From contig NZ_KB898472.1 in the NCBI RefSeq assembly GCF_000377645.1, forward strand, positions 124,001 to 188,000: DNA of 64,000 bases. The letters are read 5' to 3'. This DNA is from Thiomonas sp. FB-6 (GTDB lineage: Bacteria; Pseudomonadota; Gammaproteobacteria; Burkholderiales; Burkholderiaceae_C). Each line of letters starts with the position of its first letter. The stretch's first letter is position 1. Both the position numbers and the translations under genes were made by a program. The notes below the pieces were generated by a model. The model was not told the DNA's origin, did no database searches, and was given only the letters and a program-made list of their open reading frames with translations. Shown here piece after piece: positions 38,540 to 46,606 of the stretch.

Positions 38540-39208
38540 ATGACATCCCGAGCCCTCAAGAATCAGCTCTACGCCCAGGTCGCGCGCGTCGGCGCCGCCC
38601 TGTCCAGCCCCAAGCGCCTGGAGTTGCTGGAACTGCTGGCGCAGGGAGAAAAATCGGTCGAGGCGCTGGCGCAGGCCGCCGACATCGACGTCAAGCTGGC
38701 CAGCGCCCACCTGCGTGTGCTGCGCGAGGCGCAGTTGGTCCATGCGCGGCGTGAGGGCAAGCACCGCATCCACCGGCTCAGCGCCTCCGACGTATCGGAC
38801 TTGTGGGTGAGCCTGCGGGAACTGGCCCAGGCCCATCTGGCCGAACTGCAACTCGCCATGGCCGGCCTGGCGGCCGAGCCCGGAAGCCTGAGGCCCGAGA
38901 GCGCCCGCTCGCTGCTCGACAAGGTGCGCGCCGGAGACGTCGTGTTGCTCGACGTTCGCCCCGAGGCCGAGTTCCGCACGGCCCACCTCCCCGGGGCGCG
39001 CTCGGTCCCGCTGGACGAACTGGAAGCGCGCATTCGCGAACTGCCGAGCGACAAGGAGATCGTCGCGTACTGCCGCGGACCGTTCTGCCTGATGTCGGAC
39101 GCGGCGGTGACGCTGATGCGGCATCACGGGCTGCGGGCGCGCAAGTGCGCCGACGGCGTGCCCGAATGGCGTGCCGCAGGGCTGCCCCTGGAACTCGAGA
39201 CCCCCTGA
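38540..39208 (+). CDS. ArsR-type regulator fused to a rhodanese domain, copy 1
   Basis: 222 residues. Winged HTH at residues 15-95 (SSPKRLELLELLAQGEKSVE, LASAHLRVLREAQLVHARR) joined to a rhodanese domain (DVVLLDVRPEAEFRTAHLPG) with active loop YCRGPFCLMSD. The HTH half has no cysteine, so metal or persulfide sensing through HTH thiols, as in SqrR/BigR, is not possible; the rhodanese Cys pair is the likely sensor (inference). About 80 percent identical to the protein at 60308-60976. It is followed after 13 nt by a broken persulfide dioxygenase gene. Confidence 0.88.
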   Translation: MTSRALKNQLYAQVARVGAALSSPKRLELLELLAQGEKSVEALAQAADIDVKLASAHLRVLREAQLVHARREGKHRIHRLSASDVSDLWVSLRELAQAHLAELQLAMAGLAAEPGSLRPESARSLLDKVRAGDVVLLDVRPEAEFRTAHLPGARSVPLDELEARIRELPSDKEIVAYCRGPFCLMSDAAVTLMRHHGLRARKCADGVPEWRAAGLPLELETP

Positions 39209-39251
39209 TCGAGGCGACACCATGTTCTTCAAGCAACTCCCCACACGCGAT

Positions 39252-39340
39252 GCCAGCCTGTCCTACCTGTTCGGCTGCGCCGGCCTCGGCAAGGCCGTCG
39301 CCGTCGACGTGGTCGCCGGCGACGAGGACTGGTTCGTCGA
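39252..39340 (+). repeat. 89-nt segment identical to 61400-61488
   Basis: Bases 39252-39340 are identical to 61400-61488, both inside the persulfide dioxygenase genes. The 30 nt before and the 57 nt after differ at multiple sites (six synonymous changes in the first 30 nt; GAACATGCGGAC versus GAGCAGGCGCGG after). Such a mosaic suggests recombination or conversion between the two copies. Confidence 0.9.
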
Positions 39341-39398
39341 ACATGCGGACCAGGCCGGGGCGCGGATCACCCATGTGATCGACACCCACGTCCACGCA

Positions 39399-39411
39399 GT
39401 TGTCCGACAAC
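39399..39411. repeat. Palindrome at the transposon left tip
   Basis: GTTGTC-C-GACAAC (39399-39411) is a perfect 6-bp palindrome around one base, immediately at the junction with the interrupted gene. The tip TGTC (39401-39404) resembles the TGT terminus of Tn7-like elements. Confidence 0.7.
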
Positions 39412-39452
39412 AATCCCCTCCGTGAGACGTGAATTCGGCGACAACATTTCCC
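39405..39452. repeat. Two direct repeats, candidate transposase binding sites
   Basis: CGACAACAATCCCC (39405-39418) and CGACAACATTTCCC (39439-39452) are direct copies 34 bp apart in the first 55 bp of the element. Arrays of about 20-bp TnsB sites at the ends are a hallmark of Tn7-like elements; these are the likely left-end sites. Confidence 0.6.
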
Positions 39453-39526
39453 TACTTCCGGCCTCGGCGAAGTGTGAAGGTCTTTTGTGTCGCACATTGA
39501 GCACGATGAGATTTCGAGTTCCACGA

Positions 39527-42154
39527 TCAACGCCCAGCAGCGCCATTTGTAGCTTCTCTCACGGGCTCGACCGGTGCCCACAGTGATTCGCATCTGGCCC
39601 AGCGATGGGCCAGATTGCGGGCCCGGTTGGAGACATCTGTCAAGCTTAAAACGGCTGCACCCTTGCGGCCGCCGAGCAGGATTTGCTCATGCAACGAGAA
39701 TGCCTTCTTGAGCGCTCGCGCCGATCGATGTGCAAGGCGCGCGGCGATTGCGTGATGCCCTGCTGCTTCTGCATGCGCGGCTGCGTCAGTCATAAGCGCG
39801 CGAATGTATCGAGTGGGCGGAGCAAGGTCGATTGGCAGGAGCGGCTGCGATAACAGCAAGTGCAAATCCATGCCGCGATGGGAAAGCAGCCATGTGCGCA
39901 ACGTGCGCGCGAGAGGCGGCGGTGCAGCGACTGGGTACACGCCGTCATCGGTCTTCCCGCGGAGAATCCAAACACGCCAATCGTCATCGTTTGTGGCGGG
40001 CCCGACACTGGAAAACGTCAGTTTTGAGATCTGTTCCCAACTCAGGCTGGCGTAATACATCAACTCCACGAGGAGTCGAATGGGGAGGCCGGTACCGTTG
40101 CGCTCGAAATCATCCAAGGCGCGACGAATCCACTGCCACTCATCGATCTCAAGGGGTTCTGACTGGGAGATCTGTCGATGGTGGTATGTCGTGGGAACAT
40201 CCGAGATACCGTCCCTCTCGAAATTTTGCCTGCTGGCTTGCACCCGAAGCTCGGCGTAGCGCTGCTCGGCAAGCCAGTGCAGCAGAGCCTTGACGCAGGC
40301 CATCATGAAGACGCACGTCGACGGGCTCGGCGGCTGCGTGAACGGGCGCCACCGTTGTGTGTCCCGAGAGGCACGGGGCCCGATCCAACGATCGACTGGC
40401 GTGGGATGGGCCAGAAACCTTGCGAATTCAGCGAAATCTTCTCGATCCAGGGATGACAGAGCTTTGCCCTTTTCAATGCAACACCAATTGAGCAAGCGTT
40501 CGCCTGCCAACCGATACAAGGTTGCAGTCGATGCCGCAACTCCGCTGGCGAGAATCCACGCCTGGACGGCGTCGCGATCATTGGTGGCGGTGATGCGACA
40601 GGGTTCGTCGCGGACGCGGTATCGGCCTTCGCTGCCATCAAGATTTGCGGGAAGCACGAGGCGCTCCAAGGGCATCACATGACACGGTAAGCGACGAGAC
40701 GGGGAATGCGCGTCGTCCTCAGCGTGCAGCAGTTCCCCGCCGTGATCAACATGCACGACGAGGCCGGCGTCGCCGCGCACCGGGGCGACGAAGAGAAATG
40801 TTCCTTCCGCCCTCGTTCCATTCAGCATGAGATGGGTCAACGACATCGGCCAGGGAAAGAGCTCTGCGCTCATACGGTGTTTCCACAAGTTGAGTCGCGC
40901 AAACTCCCCCGTGGATCGCGCGATCTTGGGAACATCCGTCCGTTCGACCGTGGACGCCGCCAACCACTGCTGCGCAGTCCATAGGTCCTCGTGCAGGCAC
41001 TCCAGCGCGAAGCGCGCCCAAAGACCGTGCGAGACCTCACGGACAACCGGCCAATGCGCCATAGGCGGACGAAGCCTCAGTGGGTTCGCCCATGGCGCAC
41101 CGACTGACTCCTGTCCACCGCGAAAGCCTTCCTCGAAGCGCTGCCGCCAAAGCAGGAAGCCGTGCAGCGAGCTATTGCGTAACGTGGGCGGCGGAATCAG
41201 TGCCTGAGCCGAGCCTTCATGCGCGAAATCACGCATGTTGATTGCGCGCTGCGCGGTGTCGATCGCTAGGGATCTTCGGAAATGGCGACGCATACTTTTG
41301 TAGACAGCGCGCCGCGCTCTGGATACGGGGTCATCCAACGTAAGTAGCTTCGGCTGAGGACTCGGGCACAGAGCATCTCGATACACCTGGAGCGAGAGTG
41401 CCGCCTGGGTTTGAATGCTTGACTCCAGGGGCACGATCTGACGCAGGACCGAGAAGACGCTGCAGCGCCGCTCGCGGCCCACGTTGCCGTGCGGATCGAG
41501 TTCCCAGGCGCCGACGTCGGGCCACTGCAACGGAGCGCATTGGATCGCGCGCAACCACGCGATCAAGGGCTGAAGGGCCTGAACACCACGTGGCGCCTGC
41601 CATGTGCGTTCCCAGCGTGCCGTATCAGCGTTGCATGCAAGTGGGCCCCCGCACGCGTGGCAATGAAACGGTCGATCGAACCCTTCGACGGTCACTGCGT
41701 AGGCCGCTGTCGGCGCGGCGCAATGCGGGCAGACCTCCAGCAGCGGCTGCCCATCATGGATCGGGCAGACCCGAAGTGCGTCAATCTGATAGACCGCACT
41801 TTGAAATCCGCCCCTGAGACACACAGGGCAATACCGCAGGTGCGCATCCGATGCGATGCTGGAGGCCCAAACTCCGCAGAGATGCTCAAGCGTTCGCCTG
41901 GCGATCTCAGTGGTCACTGGGCTGCGCAGCGGGGTCGCTCGCAACCAGGTGTCCGACAGAAGGCTGCGCCCGTGCCAGGGACGCCCATGGTGGTGCAGCA
42001 GCGATCGGCCGAATAGCATCTGACAGAGATCTCGGGCGGGAAGTGCGTTCAGCGTCGCAACCTTGGCCAAGTGCGTGAATGGTCCTTCGTACGCGGAACT
42101 CCACGGCTTGGCCGAGATCAGGCCGTCTTGCAAGCAGGAGAGCTTCTCGTGCAT
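39527..42154 (-). CDS. TniQ-family protein fused to a tyrosine-recombinase-like domain
   Basis: 875 residues from ATG 42154, 4 nt after the ATPase stop. Residues 1-180 are TniQ with zinc-finger pairs CPVC (109-112), CPIH (130-133), CPHC (142-145) and CHAC (165-168). From about 525 there is a phage-integrase core-binding fold (DAVQAWILASGVAASTATLY, LDREDFAEFARFLAHP), then a catalytic-like domain to about 855. The integrase residues look lost: SWEQISKL (705-712) replaces the R-containing motif, SARALKKAFSLH replaces HxLRH, and no nucleophilic Tyr is seen. TniQ proteins choose targets in Tn7-like transposition; the extra domain probably binds DNA. The fusion is unlike TnsD or Tn5053 TniQ. Confidence 0.8.
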   Translation of the reverse strand: MHEKLSCLQDGLISAKPWSSAYEGPFTHLAKVATLNALPARDLCQMLFGRSLLHHHGRPWHGRSLLSDTWLRATPLRSPVTTEIARRTLEHLCGVWASSIASDAHLRYCPVCLRGGFQSAVYQIDALRVCPIHDGQPLLEVCPHCAAPTAAYAVTVEGFDRPFHCHACGGPLACNADTARWERTWQAPRGVQALQPLIAWLRAIQCAPLQWPDVGAWELDPHGNVGRERRCSVFSVLRQIVPLESSIQTQAALSLQVYRDALCPSPQPKLLTLDDPVSRARRAVYKSMRRHFRRSLAIDTAQRAINMRDFAHEGSAQALIPPPTLRNSSLHGFLLWRQRFEEGFRGGQESVGAPWANPLRLRPPMAHWPVVREVSHGLWARFALECLHEDLWTAQQWLAASTVERTDVPKIARSTGEFARLNLWKHRMSAELFPWPMSLTHLMLNGTRAEGTFLFVAPVRGDAGLVVHVDHGGELLHAEDDAHSPSRRLPCHVMPLERLVLPANLDGSEGRYRVRDEPCRITATNDRDAVQAWILASGVAASTATLYRLAGERLLNWCCIEKGKALSSLDREDFAEFARFLAHPTPVDRWIGPRASRDTQRWRPFTQPPSPSTCVFMMACVKALLHWLAEQRYAELRVQASRQNFERDGISDVPTTYHHRQISQSEPLEIDEWQWIRRALDDFERNGTGLPIRLLVELMYYASLSWEQISKLTFSSVGPATNDDDWRVWILRGKTDDGVYPVAAPPPLARTLRTWLLSHRGMDLHLLLSQPLLPIDLAPPTRYIRALMTDAAAHAEAAGHHAIAARLAHRSARALKKAFSLHEQILLGGRKGAAVLSLTDVSNRARNLAHRWARCESLWAPVEPVREATNGAAGR

Positions 42155-42158
42155 CGCG

Positions 42159-43247
42159 CTAGACCAAGCTCGCTTCGTAGCCGCTGTGCTCCACGGCGAG
42201 ATCCCAGGCGTCTTGCGTCCCGACAAAGCCCAGTCCGTCCATCGGTGTTTGCGAGAAGAAGAAATTGCGGATCGCGCCCGTGATCCAGCTCATTCCGATA
42301 TTGTTAGGCGTGCGCCCACAGCGTGCGGCGACCCGCGAGATGGCATTCCAGAATCTGGGGCCTTCTTCTGCCAGACGCCAACCACGGCCCCAAGCCTGGG
42401 GAAGAAAGAATGCGCTGTAGCAGATTCCGCTGCCTTGCGGGAATTCATGCTGCTTCGCTTCGTCATATGCCTGAAGACAGTGCGTCAGGTCATCGCGGTT
42501 GCGCATTCCGCGGAATTCGCACGGGGTCAACAGGAAGCGACCTATCAGATCCGTACGGCCACGTGCGAGCAGGCGGCTGCGGATGTGGTGCATTTCCGGG
42601 TGCCCGAACATCACGGTGACCATATCGACTCCCTGACGCTGCAGATCGTTGCTCAGATCGCGCAGCACCTGGAGCTCGCTTTCTCCCCAGTTCTGTCCCT
42701 CATCGACGAGGAGCAAGTACCGATTGCTGGAGCGTTGGGCGGCATGCGCGCGCAGGAGGTTCAAGACGCGCGTACGCCGATCGCTGGTCGTGCCCGTGCG
42801 TGCGCCACCGTGGTTGTAGTCGGTGAGGATGTCGGTGTAGAACACTTTCTCGGAGGGCTTGTCGTGGCCCTTCGCATTCACGCGGCCGACGGGCAGTCCC
42901 GGGAAAGTCTGTTCCAGCGTTTCCGCGATCTTGACAAGCGTGGTGGTTTTGCCCAAGCGAAACTCCCCGATCAGGCAGGTCCCCGGATCATGATGAACAA
43001 TGGCGCGCGTGACAACGTCGTAGGCCTCCCGCACGGGCCTTGTCGCGATCATCGCGGTGTTGCGGACCACCGGATGATCCTCATACAGCCTCGCGCGGTC
43101 CAGTTCGGGAACGGGATCGGGTCGGCTTGGGGGGGGGCCAAGGGAGCGCGGCAGGGTGGCGTCACTTGGGCTTGCTCCCTGCTCGATCGCGCTGACAGGA
43201 TTTGCGGCGGCGGGCTGTGTGCGCGTTGGATCAGCTTTGGAGCGCAT
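42159..43247 (-). CDS. AAA ATPase, TnsC/TniB-like transposition regulator
   Basis: 362 residues. Walker A GEFRLGKTTT (residues 94-103), Walker B YLLLVDEGQNWGESEL (178-193), then MVTVMFGHPEM sensor and an arginine-rich RFLLTPCEFRGMRNRDD. It should link the TniQ target selector to the DDE transposase. A G9 homopolymer (43129-43137) encodes Gly-Pro-Pro-Pro near residue 37, so slippage would frameshift the ATPase early. Gene spacing of 4-23 nt to both neighbours indicates one operon. Confidence 0.85.
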   Translation of the reverse strand: MRSKADPTRTQPAAANPVSAIEQGASPSDATLPRSLGPPPSRPDPVPELDRARLYEDHPVVRNTAMIATRPVREAYDVVTRAIVHHDPGTCLIGEFRLGKTTTLVKIAETLEQTFPGLPVGRVNAKGHDKPSEKVFYTDILTDYNHGGARTGTTSDRRTRVLNLLRAHAAQRSSNRYLLLVDEGQNWGESELQVLRDLSNDLQRQGVDMVTVMFGHPEMHHIRSRLLARGRTDLIGRFLLTPCEFRGMRNRDDLTHCLQAYDEAKQHEFPQGSGICYSAFFLPQAWGRGWRLAEEGPRFWNAISRVAARCGRTPNNIGMSWITGAIRNFFFSQTPMDGLGFVGTQDAWDLAVEHSGYEASLV

Positions 43248-43270
43248 GGTGGTCTACCTAGGCCAACGGA

Positions 43271-45223
43271 TTACGCCCAAGGTGGCGGTGGGATGTGCCC
43301 GGGCAATAATGGCCGCAGTGGCGCGACCGTTCCCGCGCCATTCGCTGCAAGCGACACATGAGGGATCGGAGCTCCCGAGACTCGAGCCGCATTGGCAAGT
43401 TGTGTCGCGGTCGGGCTCACGGCCGGGTGTGGTCCACGCACTTCCAGAAGAGTTTTTTTGGCAAGGTAGTCCAGATAGGACAAGACGAAATCGTCGGCCT
43501 GCGCGTCAATCGCCCCGTTGCGCACCAAGGCGTTGATCTGCTTGCGCATCGCCCGCGAGTGCGCGGTCGATGCCCACGCCTTGTCCAGGGGAACGAGTTC
43601 GCCCAGCGCGTCACCCGTGGGAGAGAACGCGAGTACCCTGCGACAGTCTGCATCGTAGATGTGTGTGACGAGCGTCGAACCCACCCAGTCGAAGCGCGTG
43701 CAAAGGACGGAATTGGTGTAGCGAACCCGGTCGATCTGGATGTACGGGCGGACAACGCGGCCGCGATCGCAGCGGCCGGCGATGTACCTACGCTCCACGC
43801 TCCAGCCCAGGCGGGGCGTGTTGACCGTGATCGGTACGGACAGACGCGGCAGGAATCCACTTTGTGACTGGAGGTGGTTTTGAAGCACCATCAGCGGCGT
43901 CTGTCCGCCGAGCGCACTATGCGGCGTAGCGTTGTAGTTGGCCAGCAGTACGTCGACGAGGTCCACCAACTCCTCCCAGCGGATGCTTCGTCGCATCGCC
44001 TGCGCAACGAACTCTCCGCGCAAGCGGTCCGCTGGGTGCGATCCTGTCGATGATGGCAGGCACTGGAACCCATGCTGCTCCAAGGTGCGAAAAAGTCGTT
44101 CGACGATCGGGTTGTGCCACCAGGCACCGACGGGGCCGAAGGAGAGCGCGCAGCCGAACGACCTGCGGACACCCTGCGTGATGCGCTCGGCCCAGTGCTG
44201 GCTGGCGTTGTCCAGCACAATGACCGCTGGGCGGCACGGAGGAAACCCGGGTATGGCCCCTACCGGAAATCCAGCGCCCGGCGCATAACCCGGCCCCGGG
44301 ATGGTGAGTTCACGAGGCCTCCATTCCCGAGTGCAAAAGACCAGGGCCTCCTCGACGTCAGCGGCAGAAATCTCCTTGGCGATGGAGACCGAATAGCCGA
44401 GAATCGCCCGAGCGCGCTTGTCAATTACTGCATCGATCCAAAGCCGCTCGATCGGGACGTCTTGCGGCCCGGCGGGGCCGGTAATCACGACCGTGCCCAC
44501 GCAGTGCAGTTTGTGGGCATCCATCGCGGTCACATCCAGAGGGGCGGCCGCGAACTCGAAAGTGCTCTTGCCCGATCCGAGCAAAAGCTCCGTGCCCGCC
44601 TGAGCGCCGTACCACGTGGACATCGATGGCGCATCGCGCATGATGAACGCGCGAGCGTAACGCTCAATGGAGCGTCGCCCCTCACTCTTCGAATTCAACG
44701 GATAGTCACGGTCGCTCAATCCGAAGGTTCGACAGGCTTTGACAAAGCGCGCGGCTACGCCGTGGAGACTGGGCCGGGCCGAAGCGACCGCGCCTTGCCC
44801 TCCACCCTTTCGCACGATGGAGTGGAGCAAATCGCGCAGCATCTCGTGGTCTGCGAGGAATTGCTCGAAGGCGCCCGCTCCGCCCTGGCTCGCTTGACCC
44901 TTGCCACTCGGAAGTTGTTGGCGACGGCTATAGCGGGTGACACGTTGATAGGCCACCAACGCCGGCCACCCAACCGGACTCCCGTCGGCGCGCAGCTGCA
45001 CGCAGCGATTGAGCTGGTCGATCAAGCACGGCGGCGAGCAGCCCGCCTCCCGACTGGCAGCGCCGAGCGCGCCCGTCTTCAGGTACAGCCGCATCCCTCG
45101 GGCGAATCGCTCAAATCGAGCCAGCGTCGGCTCGTCTTGTTGACTCAAGTCGGCAGCCGGCCATTGCTCCGGATCACGATAGTGCTCGGGCAATGTTCGG
45201 AAGGTATAGCGCGCAATGCTCAT
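43271..45223 (-). CDS. DDE transposase, TnsB/TniA-like
   Basis: 650 residues from ATG 45223. The RNase H-like catalytic core shows the acidic triad: Asp235 in VTAMDAHKLH, Asp338 in AVIVLDNASQHWAERI, Glu375 in NPIVERLFRTLE, followed by NYNATPHSALGGQTPLMVLQ. A Mu-type C-terminal beta-barrel region follows (RYIAGRCDRGRVVRPYIQID). N-terminal 200 residues should bind the end repeats. It joins 3' ends to target DNA. Start overlaps the TnsA-like stop by 4 nt. Confidence 0.9.
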   Translation of the reverse strand: MSIARYTFRTLPEHYRDPEQWPAADLSQQDEPTLARFERFARGMRLYLKTGALGAASREAGCSPPCLIDQLNRCVQLRADGSPVGWPALVAYQRVTRYSRRQQLPSGKGQASQGGAGAFEQFLADHEMLRDLLHSIVRKGGGQGAVASARPSLHGVAARFVKACRTFGLSDRDYPLNSKSEGRRSIERYARAFIMRDAPSMSTWYGAQAGTELLLGSGKSTFEFAAAPLDVTAMDAHKLHCVGTVVITGPAGPQDVPIERLWIDAVIDKRARAILGYSVSIAKEISAADVEEALVFCTREWRPRELTIPGPGYAPGAGFPVGAIPGFPPCRPAVIVLDNASQHWAERITQGVRRSFGCALSFGPVGAWWHNPIVERLFRTLEQHGFQCLPSSTGSHPADRLRGEFVAQAMRRSIRWEELVDLVDVLLANYNATPHSALGGQTPLMVLQNHLQSQSGFLPRLSVPITVNTPRLGWSVERRYIAGRCDRGRVVRPYIQIDRVRYTNSVLCTRFDWVGSTLVTHIYDADCRRVLAFSPTGDALGELVPLDKAWASTAHSRAMRKQINALVRNGAIDAQADDFVLSYLDYLAKKTLLEVRGPHPAVSPTATQLANAARVSGAPIPHVSLAANGAGTVAPLRPLLPGHIPPPPWA

Positions 45224-45987
45224 GGCCCGTGCCCCGGCAGGCAAAAGCGCGAAGCCACGTCCAAAGGCCGCACCTCTAGGTCGCTGGCGTAACGGCCGTG
45301 CTGGACGCCTTGGAATAAGGCGGCTGCGTACAACGCGTCCTCGCCGTGTTCACCTAGGGCCAGAACGTCTCCAAGCGTGATGCATGTGCGCCGTTTGAGC
45401 AGGGCTGCGACTTGCTTTGCATGGCTATGCAACGGCCATTCACGGGCCTGGGCCAACCACGGCAGGATCCGCAGCCAATTCAGAATGCGCTGGGGACAAG
45501 CGTATATCTCCTTCTCCGTCCACACTTCGTGCGTTGCCACCTCATGCGCGTCGCTACCGGTGATCTGGGCTAGAACCGGCAGCGTGGCACGAGCCGCAGC
45601 GTGGCTTGCGACCGCGTCGGAACTGGTGATCTCGCGCCAGACGATCCGTCCGCCTACGAGACGGATCTCGGCATCGACGATGGCTGCCACGGCTTGCCCC
45701 GCGATGGCCTCGATTCGCGTCCTCGGTGCGTAGTCGGCCGATTCAACGGTCGGATCGGATTCTGCGAGCAGGAAGTGTCCAAACTGCAGGTCACCGCGCA
45801 GCACGAAATCCGCCCGAGCCTTGGGGCTGTAGACGACCCACAGGCTGCTGCGTGCATGGCCGCGCGCGCCCAAGGCGTTCGCGAATTCGGATCTCCGACG
45901 CGTACCGAGGCGCACCGCGGATGGCCGTGCCGACACGCCCAGAGCGTTGCGGGCCGGCGCATCGCTCGCCTTGTTGTTCGCCGCCAT
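45220..45987 (-). CDS. TnsA-like protein with altered nuclease residues
   Basis: 255 residues from ATG 45987 (GAGGG upstream). The TnsA endonuclease core is recognisable: LQFGHFLLAESDPTVESADY (68-86), IVDAEIRL (103-110), GGRIVWREIT (112-121), then a C-terminal helical region with ITLGDVLALGEHG. Compared with the family Glu...Asp...Glu-x-Lys pattern, I read Gln68 for the first Glu and Thr121 for the Lys, with Asp105 kept. If right, 5'-strand cleavage is lost. It is upstream of and overlapping TnsB, the Tn7 order. Family assignment is from core shape and context, not a search. Confidence 0.65.
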   Translation of the reverse strand: MAANNKASDAPARNALGVSARPSAVRLGTRRRSEFANALGARGHARSSLWVVYSPKARADFVLRGDLQFGHFLLAESDPTVESADYAPRTRIEAIAGQAVAAIVDAEIRLVGGRIVWREITSSDAVASHAAARATLPVLAQITGSDAHEVATHEVWTEKEIYACPQRILNWLRILPWLAQAREWPLHSHAKQVAALLKRRTCITLGDVLALGEHGEDALYAAALFQGVQHGRYASDLEVRPLDVASRFCLPGHGP

Positions 45988-46606
45988 GCTGTAGCCCTCG
46001 CTGCGAAGGAGCGCCCCTCGATCTGTCACGGGGCGCTGGCTCGGCAATGGCTACCCACGCGCGAGCGGCTTCTCCTCGAGACAGATCAGACTTGTGGTGG
46101 TCATATTCCGTTGCGCGCGTGACGTCAAGCATTTCCATACCGGTGTCATGGCTATCGTTCCTTCCGCGAGAGGCGGTCGATCGCCCAGCTGCGTCTGTTG
46201 TGCTCGGTTGGGCACGTTCAGCACAGCCCGACTTTTCAGTCCGCGCATTCAGCGAGTTCTCGCACTCGAACCCGGCGGAGCTCACGCGACCGCTAGCCCT
46301 ACCGTAGATTGGCGACCCGGTGCACCCGATGGCTCCAGGATGCTGACATAGTCCACGTCGTCATCACACAGTTCGACCTGCATGGCCACCCGCGTCAGCC
46401 CGCCGTGCAGACTCTCGGGTCTCGGCAACACGGCATGGTCGCCAAGGACTTGGAAGACTTTCAGGTGGCTCGAGGCACCGCTTGCGGGCCCACCCGGGGG
46501 CGCGCGTCCTCGCGATCGGCATGATCGACTCTTGCATCGGCAGGACCGCGTCTATTTCCGAATAGCGTGAGCAGGGCACCACAATCGTGAGCCGTGGCGG
46601 AATTCT
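45988..46606. other. 619-bp stretch without a recognisable gene
   Basis: Lies between the 5' end of the TnsA-like gene and the 3' end of the TnpT-like gene, both leftward. Short open frames on both strands lack ribosome sites and family motifs. The promoter of the transposition operon should be in 45988-46150. I looked here for the inverted copy of the left-end repeats and did not find one. Confidence 0.5.

Larger units (their letters stand above)
39222..39425 (+). pseudogene. Persulfide dioxygenase-like gene interrupted by a transposon end
   Basis: The first 59 codons match the metallo-beta-lactamase protein at 61370 (MFFKQLPTRDASLSYLFGCA, then ITHVIDTHVHA). Homology stops after base 39397, inside the metal-binding HxHxDH motif, and the frame runs 9 codons into mobile DNA (VVRQQSPP) to a stop at 39425. 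All metal ligands beyond the first two His are lost, so the product cannot be active. The 3' part of this copy is not found elsewhere in the window. Confidence 0.88.
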
